Of a DNA stretch of 64,000 nt, positions 1 through 8,468 are shown piece by piece (the stretch's first letter is position 1; the number at the start of each line of letters is the position of its first letter). The DNA is taken from positions 1 to 64,000 of the forward strand of contig NZ_DFUE01000030.1 of assembly GCF_002379585.1 (NCBI RefSeq), written 5' to 3'. Under the pieces are notes generated by a model. The model was not told the origin of the DNA, ran no database searches, and worked only from the letters and a program-made list of their open reading frames with translations. Position numbers and translations under genes: made by a program. This DNA is from Pseudomonas sp. UBA4194 (GTDB lineage Bacteria; Pseudomonadota; Gammaproteobacteria; Pseudomonadales; Pseudomonadaceae).

Positions 1-58
1 GGTTTTGTTTTTGTGGGCGTTTTTTGGGTGGTGGAGAGCGGATTGGGTGGTAGGAGAG

Positions 59-83
59 CGGACGCGGCTTACGCCGCTGCTAC
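59..83. repeat. REP element variant
   Basis: The core GCGGCTTACGCCGC forms a short hairpin, as in Pseudomonas REP elements. The whole 25-base stretch recurs as an exact reverse complement at 51214-51238. It lies upstream of the first gene. No other function is visible. Confidence 0.65.
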
Positions 84-84
84 G

Positions 85-112
85 ATTGTATGCTGTGTGC
101 TTGCAAAACAAT
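85..112. promoter_or_regulatory. possible GntR-family operator upstream of the SDR gene
   Basis: ATTGTAT at 85-91 and AAAACAAT at 105-112 form an imperfect inverted pair (ATTGT/ACAAT outer arms). The half site ATTGTAT recurs in the palindrome at 4304-4322 in the same cluster. TTGTAT/ATACAA half sites are typical for FCD-type GntR regulators, and such a regulator lies at 2500-3474. The link is inference. Confidence 0.3.
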
Positions 113-192
113 CCAATCTGGCGTTAAGTGTGCGACACGGCCATCAAGGCTTCACATCAACTCCTTACAAAAACACAAATGGAGTGCAATCG

Positions 193-936
193 ATGAGCAA
201 GCGCATCGCTTACGTCACCGCCGGTATGGGCGGGCTGGGAACCGCTGTATGTCAACGCCTGGCCCGAGATGGCTTCGTGGTGGTGGTAGGCTGTGGCCCG
301 GATTCGCCACACAAGGCCGCCTGGCTGGCCGAGCAGAAGACCCAGGGCTTCGAATTCGTTGCATCCGAGGGCAACGTGGCGGATTGGGCGTCCTGCCAAC
401 TGGCTTTCAAGAAAATCACCAAGGACGTCGGCCCAATCGACGTCCTGATCAATAACGCCGGTACTGCTCGCAATGTCGTATTCCGCGATATGCAGCCGGG
501 CGATTGGCAGACGGTGATCGATACCAACCTCAACTCCCTGTTCAACGTCACCAAGCAGGTCATTGACGGCATGGTCAAGCGTGGCTGGGGGAGGGTGATC
601 AATATTTCCTCGGTCAATGCTCAGCTCGGGCAGGTCGGCCAAGTGAACTACTCAACGGCCAAATCGGCTATCCGCGGCTTTACCAGGGCGTTGGCCAAGG
701 AAGTAGGCTCACGCGGTGTGACGGTCAATACCGTGTCGCCTGGTTATGTCGCCACCCCCAAACTCAAGTCCGTGACCACCGTGGATGTCATGGACAAACT
801 GGTCCAGGAAGTACCGACCCGACGCTTGGGTACCCCGGAAGAAATCGCTGCCATGATCGCCTGGGTAGCCTCTGATGAATCCAGCTACGCCAACGGTGCC
901 GATTTCTCGGTCAATGGCGGCCTGCACATGAGTTGA
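193..936 (+). CDS. PhaB-like short-chain dehydrogenase/reductase
   Basis: This 247-residue classical SDR is close in length and motif to acetoacetyl-CoA reductases (PhaB). Visible are the N-terminal Rossmann motif VTAGMGGLGTA, the NNAG motif, NISSVNAQLGQVGQ with the catalytic serine, and the catalytic pair YSTAK. It probably reduces a 3-oxo group or oxidises a hydroxyl using NAD(P)(H) in the cytoplasm. The ATG at 193 was chosen over a longer upstream frame because GGAG precedes it by about 8 bases and the protein then starts as family members do (MSKRIAYVTAG). It is followed by a citrate-type transporter and its likely GntR regulator, so its substrate is more likely a hydroxy acid than a polyhydroxyalkanoate precursor. 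No PHA synthase is nearby. Confidence 0.85.
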   Translation: MSKRIAYVTAGMGGLGTAVCQRLARDGFVVVVGCGPDSPHKAAWLAEQKTQGFEFVASEGNVADWASCQLAFKKITKDVGPIDVLINNAGTARNVVFRDMQPGDWQTVIDTNLNSLFNVTKQVIDGMVKRGWGRVINISSVNAQLGQVGQVNYSTAKSAIRGFTRALAKEVGSRGVTVNTVSPGYVATPKLKSVTTVDVMDKLVQEVPTRRLGTPEEIAAMIAWVASDESSYANGADFSVNGGLHMS

Positions 937-1053
937 TCCACCTGCACCCGATTGCGGCATGCTTCGCCGCCGGGTTGAGCGTGTCTGCAGTACTCGAAGC
1001 GCCTACAAGGGCTCATCATAAAAACAAGTGTACTTCTAGCCGAGGAAATACAT

Positions 1054-2385
1054 ATGCTGTCAATTCTTGGTTACGGCATGATCGTAACCTTCATGGCGCT
1101 TATCATGACCAAGCGCCTGTCTCCATTGGTGGCGTTGACCATCGTTCCGATCATCTTCGCTTTGATCGGTGGCTTTGGGCCCGAGATGGGCACCATGATG
1201 ATCGACGGCCTGAAAAAGGTCGCGCCCACAGCCATCATGGTCATGTTCGCGATTCTCTACTTCGGCATGATGTTCGACACCGGCCTGTTCGATCCCGTCA
1301 TTCGCGCGTTCCTCAAGATCATCAAGGGCGATCCGGTCAAGGCGGTGGTTTTCACTACCTTGCTGGCCGGGATGGTGTCGCTGGACGGCGACGGCTCTAC
1401 TACCTACATGATCACCGTGACGGCGATGTTGCCGCTGTTCAAACGGCTGCGCCTGAATCTGCTGGCCATGACGTGCGTGATCATCTTGGCCGCCAGCGTG
1501 ACCAACCTGCTGCCTTGGGGCGGTCCCCTGGCACGCGCCGCGGCCTCGCTGCAGGTAGAAACCGCCGATCTGTTCCAGCCCATCATCCCGTCGATGATCA
1601 TCGGGTTCGTGGGTGTAATGTGTCTGGCCTACTACATTGGTATCCGCGAGCGTTCCCGCTTGGGCAAGCTGGCGTTGCCGGGCGAGGGCCAGGTAAGTGC
1701 CTTCGACGATGACGTGACCGGATTGCCCGCGATGTCCCAGGAAGACGCCGATCTGCGCCGGCCCAAGATGTTCTGGCTCAACGCTGTGCTCACCGTCTCG
1801 CTGATGGTGGGCTTGGTCATGGAATGGCTGCCCATCGCGATCCTGTTCATGGTGGCGTTCTCGGTGGGGCTGGTGATCAACTATCCGCATATGGCCGACC
1901 AGCGTCGCCGTATTGCCGCTCACGCCCCCACTGCCTTGAATCAGATCGCGATCTTTCTGGCAGCGGGCATTCTGGCCGGCATTCTCTCGGGTACCGGGAT
2001 GGTCAACGCCATGTCCGCCAGCTTTCTGGCCCTGTTGCCGGAGTCCTGGGGGCCATACATGGCCCCGATCACGGCACTGGCAAGCATCCCGGGGACCTTC
2101 TTCATGTCCAACGATGCCTTCTACTATGGTGTGTTGCCCGTACTGGCCAAGGCTGCGGAGGCCTATGGCATCAGTCACGCCGAGATCGGTCGCGCTTCGT
2201 TGATAGGTTCGCCGGTGCACCTGCTCAGCCCATTGGTGGCGTCTACGTACCTGCTGTGTGGTTTGGCGGGTGTGGAGTTCAGTGACCACCAGAAGTACAC
2301 CATGAAGTGGGCGTTCGCCTTGAGCTTTCTGATCATGGGAGGCATGGCGGTCACCGGTGCCTTCTCGATGTTTCCGGCGAGCTGA
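1054..2385 (+). CDS. CitMHS-family citrate/hydroxycarboxylate:H+ symporter
   Basis: The product is a 443-residue polytopic inner-membrane protein with about 12 hydrophobic segments starting at residue 1. Features of the CitMHS family are the early GGFGPEMG stretch, the SLDGDGSTTYMITVTAMLP segment near residue 110 and PWGGPLARAAA near residue 150. The family takes up citrate or related di- and tricarboxylates, often complexed to a divalent metal, in symport with protons. AGGAAATACAT precedes the ATG at 1054 at a good distance. It lies between the SDR and a GntR regulator, so it probably imports the acid metabolised by this cluster. The exact substrate cannot be read from sequence. Confidence 0.85.
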   Translation: MLSILGYGMIVTFMALIMTKRLSPLVALTIVPIIFALIGGFGPEMGTMMIDGLKKVAPTAIMVMFAILYFGMMFDTGLFDPVIRAFLKIIKGDPVKAVVFTTLLAGMVSLDGDGSTTYMITVTAMLPLFKRLRLNLLAMTCVIILAASVTNLLPWGGPLARAAASLQVETADLFQPIIPSMIIGFVGVMCLAYYIGIRERSRLGKLALPGEGQVSAFDDDVTGLPAMSQEDADLRRPKMFWLNAVLTVSLMVGLVMEWLPIAILFMVAFSVGLVINYPHMADQRRRIAAHAPTALNQIAIFLAAGILAGILSGTGMVNAMSASFLALLPESWGPYMAPITALASIPGTFFMSNDAFYYGVLPVLAKAAEAYGISHAEIGRASLIGSPVHLLSPLVASTYLLCGLAGVEFSDHQKYTMKWAFALSFLIMGGMAVTGAFSMFPAS

Positions 2386-2437
2386 GTCGGCTGCGTGGTG
2401 CGGGATGCCCCAGGATAGGAGCTGTGGTATTTTGATC

Positions 2438-2461
2438 GCGTCGATGTCCAGGCGTCGACGC
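2438..2461. promoter_or_regulatory. inverted repeat upstream of the GntR gene
   Basis: GCGTCGA and TCGACGC flank a 10-base spacer, 38 bases before the GntR start codon. It could be an autoregulatory site or a weak hairpin. No U-tract follows, so it is unlikely to be a strong terminator for the transporter gene. Confidence 0.3.
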
Positions 2462-2499
2462 TCAATAGTGCGCACCGTCCTCAATCTTCACGAGCCAGC

Positions 2500-3474
2500 A
2501 TGAACTCAATTGGCGTAGCCCCTTCCGAAGGCAAGAGCAGGCCTCGAATCAAGTCCGATCTGGCCGAGCAGTTGGCGCCCAAGATCATCGACATGGCCCG
2601 CGCACGTTCCATGCGCAGCGGGGAGCCGCTGCGCGAGGAAGCGTTTGCCAAGGAGCTGGGGGTGTCACGGTCACCCATCCGGCGCTGCTTCGCTTTGCTG
2701 GAACAACTGGGTATCGCCCGCAAAGAGCAGAATCGTGGCTACTTCCTGACGTGCGACGCCAAGTCCATCGAAACCGCCAAGCTGCCCCTGGAAGTCGATC
2801 CTTTCGAAGACTTTTATCTGCGTGTGGTCGACGATGTGCTGAGTGGCGACATTCCCACCACGTTTTTCGAAGCCGAGCTGCTACGCCGCTACGACGTGCC
2901 TCGCGGCCAGCTGATGAAGGTCCTCAACCGCCTGGCCAATGAGGCGATGATCGAGCGCAAGCCGGGCCAGGGCTGGGAGATCAACTCCTTTCTGCATGAC
3001 TCCAAGGCGCATATCCAGAGCTATCGCTTTCGCATGGCCATCGAGCCCGCAGCCCTGCTCGAGCCTGGCTACAAGGTCGACAAGGCAGCCTTTGCCAAGG
3101 CACGTGCGCTGCAGCAGCAATTGCTCGATGGCGACATCTTCAAGCTGTCACGCTCCCAGCTTTTTCACATCGGTGCACAGTTGCATGAGCTGATCGTGCG
3201 GTGTTCCGGTAATGCGTTTTTCCTCGAAGCGATTCGTCGGCAGAACCAGCTGCGTCGCTTCATGGCCTACAAGGCCAACCTGGATCGTCCACGTCTGTTG
3301 ACCCAGTGTGCCGAGCATATCCAGTTGCTGGATTTGATCGAAAGCGGCAAGTGCGAAGCCGCCGCCGGTTTCCTGCGGCACCATCTGGACATCGTAGGCC
3401 GGCAGAAAACCGAGAAGGACGCCCAGGACGAAGCGCTGAAACGAGCGCGAGACGAGGCCACGCCATCCGCCTGA
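2500..3474 (+). CDS. GntR-family regulator with two winged-helix domains
   Basis: The protein has 324 residues. Residues 20-83 form a GntR-type winged helix (LREEAFAKELGVSRSPIRRCF). Residues 104-172 look like a second winged helix: DDVLSGDIPTTFFEAELLRR, then YDVPRGQLMKVLNRLANE, then a wing ending GQGWEIN. The remaining C-terminal part is helical and resembles an FCD-type ligand domain. Ordinary GntR/FCD proteins are about 220-250 residues with one DNA-binding domain. It lies 114 bases after the transporter gene and converges with the racemase gene. It probably senses the imported acid and controls this cluster; candidate sites are at 85-112 and 4304-4322. The start has only a weak ribosome site. 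Confidence 0.85.
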   Translation: MNSIGVAPSEGKSRPRIKSDLAEQLAPKIIDMARARSMRSGEPLREEAFAKELGVSRSPIRRCFALLEQLGIARKEQNRGYFLTCDAKSIETAKLPLEVDPFEDFYLRVVDDVLSGDIPTTFFEAELLRRYDVPRGQLMKVLNRLANEAMIERKPGQGWEINSFLHDSKAHIQSYRFRMAIEPAALLEPGYKVDKAAFAKARALQQQLLDGDIFKLSRSQLFHIGAQLHELIVRCSGNAFFLEAIRRQNQLRRFMAYKANLDRPRLLTQCAEHIQLLDLIESGKCEAAAGFLRHHLDIVGRQKTEKDAQDEALKRARDEATPSA

Positions 3475-3487
3475 AGCACGCTGGGCG

Positions 3488-4147
3488 TTAGCCCTCCAGC
3501 AGTGCCCGAAGCCGCTTCACTGCGCTGTCGGGAGTCGTCAGCACCGGCAAACCCCGGGCCGTTTGCGCCCCTGCAGCCGCCGTGGTCATCGAGAACTGCG
3601 AGAAACAGATCACTTCACTGTGCTGGACGGTGCGAGCCGCCTCGGCGATGGCGTGGTCGTGTTGCGCCTGATCGCCTTGGCCCAGTGCTTCGATCGCGCC
3701 TGGCACATGGATGGGCTTCACCCGCACCGCTTTGCCTGCGTGGCTGGCGGCCTGGCGAAACTCTTCGAGCATGGACCCAATGGACGGCTCGAACGTGGCC
3801 AGCAAGGTGATATGGGCCGCGCTGGCCACGGCTTCGTCGATCATGGCCTCATTGGGCTTGAGCACTGGAATGGTCACCGCCTTCTTGCAGGCATCGATGG
3901 CCTCACCGAAGGCAGAGCAAGTGAACAGTATCGCATCGGCCCCAGCCCCTTCAGCGTAATGCGTGAGGGCTAAAAAGCGCTCCTTGAGCTCAGCCGTCAG
4001 TGCGCCACTTGCCGCCATGTCCTTTGACAGCGAGTCGTCCAGCAGATTGAGCAGTTGCGGTTCCGGCCACAGGCGCCGAAAGGCGTCCGCAATAGGCGCC
4101 ATGGACAGGGGAGTGGCATGAATCAGGAAGATTCGTTTGGCCGCCAT
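3488..4147 (-). CDS. Asp/Glu/hydantoin racemase superfamily protein
   Basis: The product has 219 residues. Enzymes of this fold use two cysteines, one per half. Here they are in ILFTCSAFGEA (about residue 78) and in EVICFSQFSM (about residue 180). The superfamily includes aspartate, glutamate and hydantoin racemases and maleate cis-trans isomerase, and the sequence alone does not choose between them. The ATG at 4147 was taken, far inside a longer open frame, because AAGGAGC sits just upstream and the protein then begins with a beta strand typical of the family (KRIFLIHATP). It is divergent from the dehydrogenase at 4379, with which it shares a promoter region. Confidence 0.8.
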   Translation of the reverse strand: MAAKRIFLIHATPLSMAPIADAFRRLWPEPQLLNLLDDSLSKDMAASGALTAELKERFLALTHYAEGAGADAILFTCSAFGEAIDACKKAVTIPVLKPNEAMIDEAVASAAHITLLATFEPSIGSMLEEFRQAASHAGKAVRVKPIHVPGAIEALGQGDQAQHDHAIAEAARTVQHSEVICFSQFSMTTAAAGAQTARGLPVLTTPDSAVKRLRALLEG

Positions 4148-4303
4148 GAGATTTGCTCCTTGATGAATAAAGCGCTGTCGTGCTGAAAACAACGGTTGCA
4201 TAAATTGTACATAGAGGCAATAAAATGCAATATGCCGAGAGTGATTCGTAGCTGAGCATAGCCCCTGTCCTGGCGTGATTAGCGAGTGCATCCTGTCGTT
4301 AAA

Positions 4304-4322
4304 TTGTATTTTGGCAATACAA
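4304..4322. promoter_or_regulatory. palindromic operator candidate in divergent promoter
   Basis: TTGTATT and AATACAA form perfect 7-base arms around a 5-base spacer, between the racemase gene (start 4147, minus) and the dehydrogenase gene (start 4379, plus). A second, looser pair, TTGCAT with ATGCAA, lies just upstream at about 4196-4230. Arms of the TTGTAT type fit known operators of FCD-type GntR regulators; the regulator at 2500-3474 is the obvious candidate. Confidence 0.5.
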
Positions 4323-4378
4323 GAAACATAAAAGGCCATTTCCCTTGGCCGTTTACCTACGTGAGCGAGGAAATAACA

Positions 4379-5449
4379 ATGCGTATTCTGGTTCTGCCCG
4401 GCGATGGCATCGGCCCTGAAATCATCGGCGCATCGATGAGCGTATTGGACGCGGTCAACACCAGGTTCAGCCTGGGCCTGACGTTCGACTACGACGATGT
4501 CGGGTTTGTCAGCCTCCAAAAGCACGGCACCACCTTGCGCGACGAGACCCTGGCCAAGGCCCGTACCTACGATGGCATCATTCTCGGTACCCAGTCCCAC
4601 GCCGACTACCCTGTCCCCGAGAAAGGCGGACGCAACGTGTCGGCGGGCTTCCGTATCGGTTTGGACCTGTATGCCAACGTACGTCCCGCGCGCACTCGTC
4701 CGTTTCTGGTCTCGAACATGAAGGAGGGCAAGCGCATGGACCTGGTAATCATGCGTGAAGCCACCGAGGGCTTTTACCCCGATCGCAACATGGCCAAGGG
4801 CTGGGGAGAGGTCATGCCCACGCCGGACATGGCCTTGTCGACCCGCAAGATCACCCGCCACTGCAGCGAGCGCATTGCGCGGCGGGCGTTCGAGCTGGCG
4901 ATGAAGCGTGGCAAGAAAGTCACGGCCATCCACAAGGCCAACAGCTTCCACATGACCGACGGCCTGTTCCTTGAGGCGGTGCGCGCAGTGGCCGGTGAAT
5001 TCCCCGAGGTGCAGCTCGATGACCTGCTGGTGGATGCGTCCACGGCGCATCTGGTGCGTAATCCCGAGCGCTTCGACGTGTTGGTCGCGACCAATTTCTA
5101 CGGTGACATCCTCAGCGATCTGGCCAGTGAGTTGTCCGGGAGCCTGGGCCTGGCGGGGTCGATCATGGCCAGCGACGAGCACTGCGCTGCCCAGGCCCAG
5201 CATGGCTCGGCCCCGGATATCGCGGGCCAGGACAAGGCCAATCCGGTGTCGATGATGCTCTCGGTTGCGATGCTGTTGCAGTGGATGGGGGAGCACCATC
5301 AACAGCCGTCCTTGACGGCTGCGGCTGCCGAGATGGATCGCGCCGTGGACCGTGTGCTGGAAGATCCGACAACACGCACCCTGGATCTGGGCGGCACATT
5401 GGGCTGCAAGGCTTTCGGCGAAGCCGTCGCCGCGGTGATCAGCCGTTGA
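4379..5449 (+). CDS. isocitrate/isopropylmalate dehydrogenase family protein
   Basis: The product has 356 residues and belongs to the metal-dependent beta-decarboxylating hydroxyacid dehydrogenases (isocitrate, 3-isopropylmalate, tartrate/malate). Visible are LPGDGIGPEI at the N-terminus, the substrate-binding lysine and asparagine in AIHKANSFHMTDG, and the metal-binding aspartates in ATNFYGDILSD. The chromosome's leu or icd genes would not be expected beside a CitMHS transporter, so a catabolic dehydrogenase for a 2-hydroxy di- or tricarboxylate such as a tartrate or a malate analogue is more likely; this is inference. The ATG at 4379 is preceded by GAGCGAGG. Confidence 0.8.
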   Translation: MRILVLPGDGIGPEIIGASMSVLDAVNTRFSLGLTFDYDDVGFVSLQKHGTTLRDETLAKARTYDGIILGTQSHADYPVPEKGGRNVSAGFRIGLDLYANVRPARTRPFLVSNMKEGKRMDLVIMREATEGFYPDRNMAKGWGEVMPTPDMALSTRKITRHCSERIARRAFELAMKRGKKVTAIHKANSFHMTDGLFLEAVRAVAGEFPEVQLDDLLVDASTAHLVRNPERFDVLVATNFYGDILSDLASELSGSLGLAGSIMASDEHCAAQAQHGSAPDIAGQDKANPVSMMLSVAMLLQWMGEHHQQPSLTAAAAEMDRAVDRVLEDPTTRTLDLGGTLGCKAFGEAVAAVISR

Positions 5450-5481
5450 TCCGGGGCTGCAAGCCCGCCTGAAGGTGCTGA

Positions 5482-5513
5482 CGCCATCGCGGGCAGAGCC
5501 CGCTCCCACAGGA
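5482..5513. repeat. REP element (GCGGGCAGAGCCCGC type)
   Basis: The stem-loop GCGGGCAGAGCCCGCTCCCAC is a common P. putida-type REP, different in sequence from the GCGGCTTTTACGCCGC type found elsewhere here. It lies just after the dehydrogenase gene, between two transcription units. The rest of 5450-5727 holds no gene that I can see. Confidence 0.7.
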
Positions 5514-5727
5514 ACCCGCATGCGCCCCCGCGACTTGCGCAGTTGCCAACCAGACCTGAGGGGAGCGAGGTTTGCGCCGTGACGGCGTAAGTACCGCCAT
5601 CGCGCCTCTGGTCATTACCTGAGCGCGTCGTTTCCCCCTACAAAAAGTCGTTTCATCTCCCGCACACTGGGCCCTACACTACCCCCGCCATCCAACGCGA
5701 CGCGTGCACGAACGATAAGGAACACCA

Positions 5728-6468
5728 ATGCCGTACCGAAGTGCAAGGGAAGCTTTCCTGCAGGGGATTCGTGCACTCCTTCCCTTGACTCCCGGCGTGA
5801 TCCCCTTTGGCCTGGTCACCGGTGTGATGGCCGTGGAAATGGGCCTGTCGCCGACAACCTCCATGGGCATGACGCTGCTGTTCTTTTCGGGCTCGGCGCA
5901 GATGGTTGCCCTGCAACTGATGCAGATTGGTGTGGTGCCAGTGGCCATCGTCGCCACGGCTTTGATCATCAATCTGCGCTTCATCATGTACAGCGCCTCG
6001 CTGGCGCCTTATCTGCACGCTTTACCCCGACGCTGGACATGGCCAATGGCGTACATGCTGTCGGACCAAGCCTATGCGCTGTGTACGCTGAAGTTCGTCA
6101 GCGGTGAGTTGGGGCGGTATGCCCATCATTACTATGCGGGCACTGCCTTTGGCATGTGGCTGGTATGGCAGCTGTCGGTACTGGCGGGGGTGTCGCTGGG
6201 TGCCAGCATTCCTGAAAGCTGGTCGCTGGGTTTTGCCATTCCCTTGTCGTTCCTGGCGCTGCTGGTACCGAACATTCGCGGAGCCGCGACATTGGGCGCA
6301 GCTGTCGTGGGTGGGGCGCTCGCGGTGCTGGCAGCGAACATGCCCTACAACCTTGGCCTGGTCATTGCCAGCGTGGGAGGGGTGACGGCGGGTCTGGTGA
6401 TCGAAACCCTGCGCGACCGCTCCGTTGAGAACGCAGCGGCCCAGGACACAGGAGAGCAGTCGCCATGA
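5728..6468 (+). CDS. azlC: AzlC-family branched-chain amino acid export protein
   Basis: The product has 246 residues and seven or so hydrophobic segments. The opening FLQGIRALLPLTPGVIPFGLVTG and the later NLRFIMYSASLAPYL are characteristic of AzlC/YgaZ, the large subunit of a two-component exporter for branched-chain amino acids. AAGGAACACC precedes the ATG at 5728. The last four bases overlap the start of azlD (ATGA), so the two are translationally coupled. No Lrp-type regulator is adjacent. Confidence 0.9.
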   Translation: MPYRSAREAFLQGIRALLPLTPGVIPFGLVTGVMAVEMGLSPTTSMGMTLLFFSGSAQMVALQLMQIGVVPVAIVATALIINLRFIMYSASLAPYLHALPRRWTWPMAYMLSDQAYALCTLKFVSGELGRYAHHYYAGTAFGMWLVWQLSVLAGVSLGASIPESWSLGFAIPLSFLALLVPNIRGAATLGAAVVGGALAVLAANMPYNLGLVIASVGGVTAGLVIETLRDRSVENAAAQDTGEQSP

Positions 6469-6791
6469 GCGATCTGGCGTTGTGGGGATTATGCGTGGCT
6501 GTGGGTATAGGTACGTTCGCCATGCGACTGTCCTTCATCGAACTGCATGGCCGGTGGCGCATGCCGGAGCTGCTCAGCCGCGCCTTGCGCTATGTACCGG
6601 CCAGTGTGTTGGCAGCGCTGGTGTTGCCCGCCGTGGTGTACCCGAACGGGCAGGGCGCTTTCGCGCTGGACAACCCGCAGATTCCTGCCGCCATTCTGGC
6701 CGCCTGGGTGGCCTGGAAAACCCGCAGCACGGTGCTGACCCTGGTGGTGGGGATGGCGGTGTTATGGGGGATGAAAGCGTTGACGGCATGA
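6465..6791 (+). CDS. azlD: AzlD-family small subunit of amino acid exporter
   Basis: This 108-residue protein has about four membrane segments. Its layout matches AzlD/YgaH: TFAMRLSFIEL, then LRYVPASVLAALVLPAVV, then a final helix. It should form the exporter with AzlC, whose gene overlaps it by 4 bases. A REP pair follows directly. Confidence 0.9.
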   Translation: MSDLALWGLCVAVGIGTFAMRLSFIELHGRWRMPELLSRALRYVPASVLAALVLPAVVYPNGQGAFALDNPQIPAAILAAWVAWKTRSTVLTLVVGMAVLWGMKALTA

Positions 6792-6793
6792 CC

Positions 6794-6875
6794 GCCTTCG
6801 CGGCTTTACGCCGCTCCTACAGGGGAATGGAGTGCGGGTGGGGGGCCTGTAGGAGCGGCGTACAGCCGCGAAGGC
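6794..6875. repeat. inverted pair of REP elements (REPIN)
   Basis: One REP copy at 6794-6821 is followed by its near reverse complement at 6848-6875, separated by 26 bases. The two can fold into one long hairpin. This is the standard REP doublet of Pseudomonas intergenic regions, here between the convergent azlD and lysE-like genes. Confidence 0.8.
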
Positions 6876-6925
6876 GTCGGTCCAGGCGCTGATGTCCGTC
6901 TGCCGCGAAGGCGTCGGCAGGGAAC

Positions 6926-7546
6926 CTAGCGCTTGCTCAATGCGAGGCGGGCGGCGAACAGGACGAAGATCATCCCCGTGGTGCGGTCCATCCATTGGAC
7001 CACTTTCGCTTTCCTCAGCACACCTGCCAGCGGCCGGGTGGCAGCGATAAGGGCCAGCGACCAGGCAAAGCCAATCGCTACATGGATGCCTACCAAGGCA
7101 AACGTCCAGGCGATCATCGCATCACCTTGGGGGATGAACTGGGGCAGGAAGGACACGTAGAAAATGCCGATCTTGGGGTTTAGGAGATTGCCCAGCATGC
7201 CCTTCACAAACCAGTTGGCGACAGGTCGGCCATTGGCTGCCGATGCGCCCATCGATGTTCGCGGACGCATCACCATATTGAGTCCCAGCCAGGCGAGATA
7301 GGCGGCGCCGCAATACTTCAGCACGGTATAGGCCAGTTCGGACACTGCTATCAGGGCGCCCAGGCCGAAGGCGACAGCGGCCCCCCAGAGCAGGCAGCCA
7401 GCACTGATGCCCAGAGCTGCGCGCAGCGCCTGGTGCTTGCCTTCCACCGCGGCGGTGCGCAGCACCAGAGCGGTATCCAGGCCTGGGGTGATGGTCAGCA
7501 GGGTGGCGGCGAGCGCGAAGGCAAGGAGGGTGTCGGCAATGGACAT
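6926..7546 (-). CDS. LysE/RhtB-family amino acid exporter
   Basis: The product has 206 residues and about six membrane segments. The motif TITPGLDTALVLRTAAVEGK near the N-terminus and LGLNMV before the cytosolic loop are typical of LysE/RhtB translocators, which export amino acids or small metabolites. The ATG at 7546 was preferred over an in-frame TTG six codons upstream, since GAG lies about 9 bases before the ATG and the TTG has no ribosome site. No adjacent LysR gene is present to hint at the substrate. Confidence 0.8.
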   Translation of the reverse strand: MSIADTLLAFALAATLLTITPGLDTALVLRTAAVEGKHQALRAALGISAGCLLWGAAVAFGLGALIAVSELAYTVLKYCGAAYLAWLGLNMVMRPRTSMGASAANGRPVANWFVKGMLGNLLNPKIGIFYVSFLPQFIPQGDAMIAWTFALVGIHVAIGFAWSLALIAATRPLAGVLRKAKVVQWMDRTTGMIFVLFAARLALSKR

Positions 7547-7685
7547 GGCGGTGGTCTCGGCCAAGGGTGAACGTTCGACAGAATAGCGCGAGTTGGGTAG
7601 GCGGTGGAGAGCCGCCTTGGGAATGCGCTACGGGCTTGAGTCCTCCACCATCACTTTCCGCTGTAGCGGTGAGCTGCGGCGTACT

Positions 7686-8417
7686 TCAACCAAGACCATG
7701 CACCGCAACTTCCCCGCTGCCTGGGTCGTAAACCACCAACCCTTCCATGCTCGAATCGATACGCCCTGCCAACTCGCCATCGGTATTCCACACCGCCGAT
7801 TGTCCAGCGCCCACATAGTCATCGGCCGGCCCCACGCAATTGGCCATTAGCACCGTGAACCCATGCTGCCTGGCGATCAGCGGATAGTGCGCACAAGCCG
7901 CCGCCACACCCCGCTCGGACTTCGCCACACTGGTGAAGTAGATCTGCGCCCCCATGGCAGCGGCTTCCTGGGCGTGAACCGTTTGCAGTGACTCGTAGCA
8001 AATGGCAGGGGCCACCATGTGGCCCGCGACATCGAACACTTGCTGGCCGCTGGCGGGGATGAAAAAGGGCGTTTCATCGGCATGCAGGTGCTGTTTGCAA
8101 TAGGTTGTGCGCATCACACCCGGCTGGAATACCACCATCCCAATCTCGATCCCCTGCCGGGCCTTGATCGGCAGGCCTATGGCTATCAGCATCCGATAGC
8201 GATCGCTCAGCCCCTGGAATTCATCCAGGCGTGGATCGCTGGCGTGCATTGCCAGTGCACCCGCCAGGGCAGGCTGATAGCCACTGAGTGAAAGCTCCGG
8301 GAAAAAAATCCCACTCCCGCCCAGGCCGGCGGCTTGATGAATGACCCGAACGTGCTTGGCCAGGTTGTCCTGGATGTTGCCAGGGATCGAGGCGATTTGC
8401 GCGGCGATGAGTTTCAT
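7686..8417 (-). CDS. carbon-nitrogen hydrolase (nitrilase superfamily)
   Basis: The product has 243 residues. The Glu-Lys-Cys catalytic triad of the nitrilase superfamily is visible: glutamate in FPELSLSGY (about residue 41), lysine in YCKQHLHADE (about 109) and cysteine in AICYESLQ (about 139). The length and single domain fit an amidase or N-carbamoylase-type member; the substrate is unknown. It lies 51 bases downstream of the broken MFS gene on the same strand and was probably co-transcribed with it. Confidence 0.8.
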   Translation of the reverse strand: MKLIAAQIASIPGNIQDNLAKHVRVIHQAAGLGGSGIFFPELSLSGYQPALAGALAMHASDPRLDEFQGLSDRYRMLIAIGLPIKARQGIEIGMVVFQPGVMRTTYCKQHLHADETPFFIPASGQQVFDVAGHMVAPAICYESLQTVHAQEAAAMGAQIYFTSVAKSERGVAAACAHYPLIARQHGFTVLMANCVGPADDYVGAGQSAVWNTDGELAGRIDSSMEGLVVYDPGSGEVAVHGLG

Positions 8418-8468
8418 GGGCAGTCCGTGTCGCAGAGTGATGAGATTGGCGTTGCCAGCGAGCGTGCT

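Noticed and set aside
1060..2484. 474-codon antisense frame over the CitMHS gene
   Set aside because: Gln/His/Arg-rich translation typical for the complement of a membrane-protein gene.
7547..7564. TTG start extending the LysE-family protein by six residues
   Set aside because: No ribosome site upstream; the ATG at 7546 starts the protein at the expected place.
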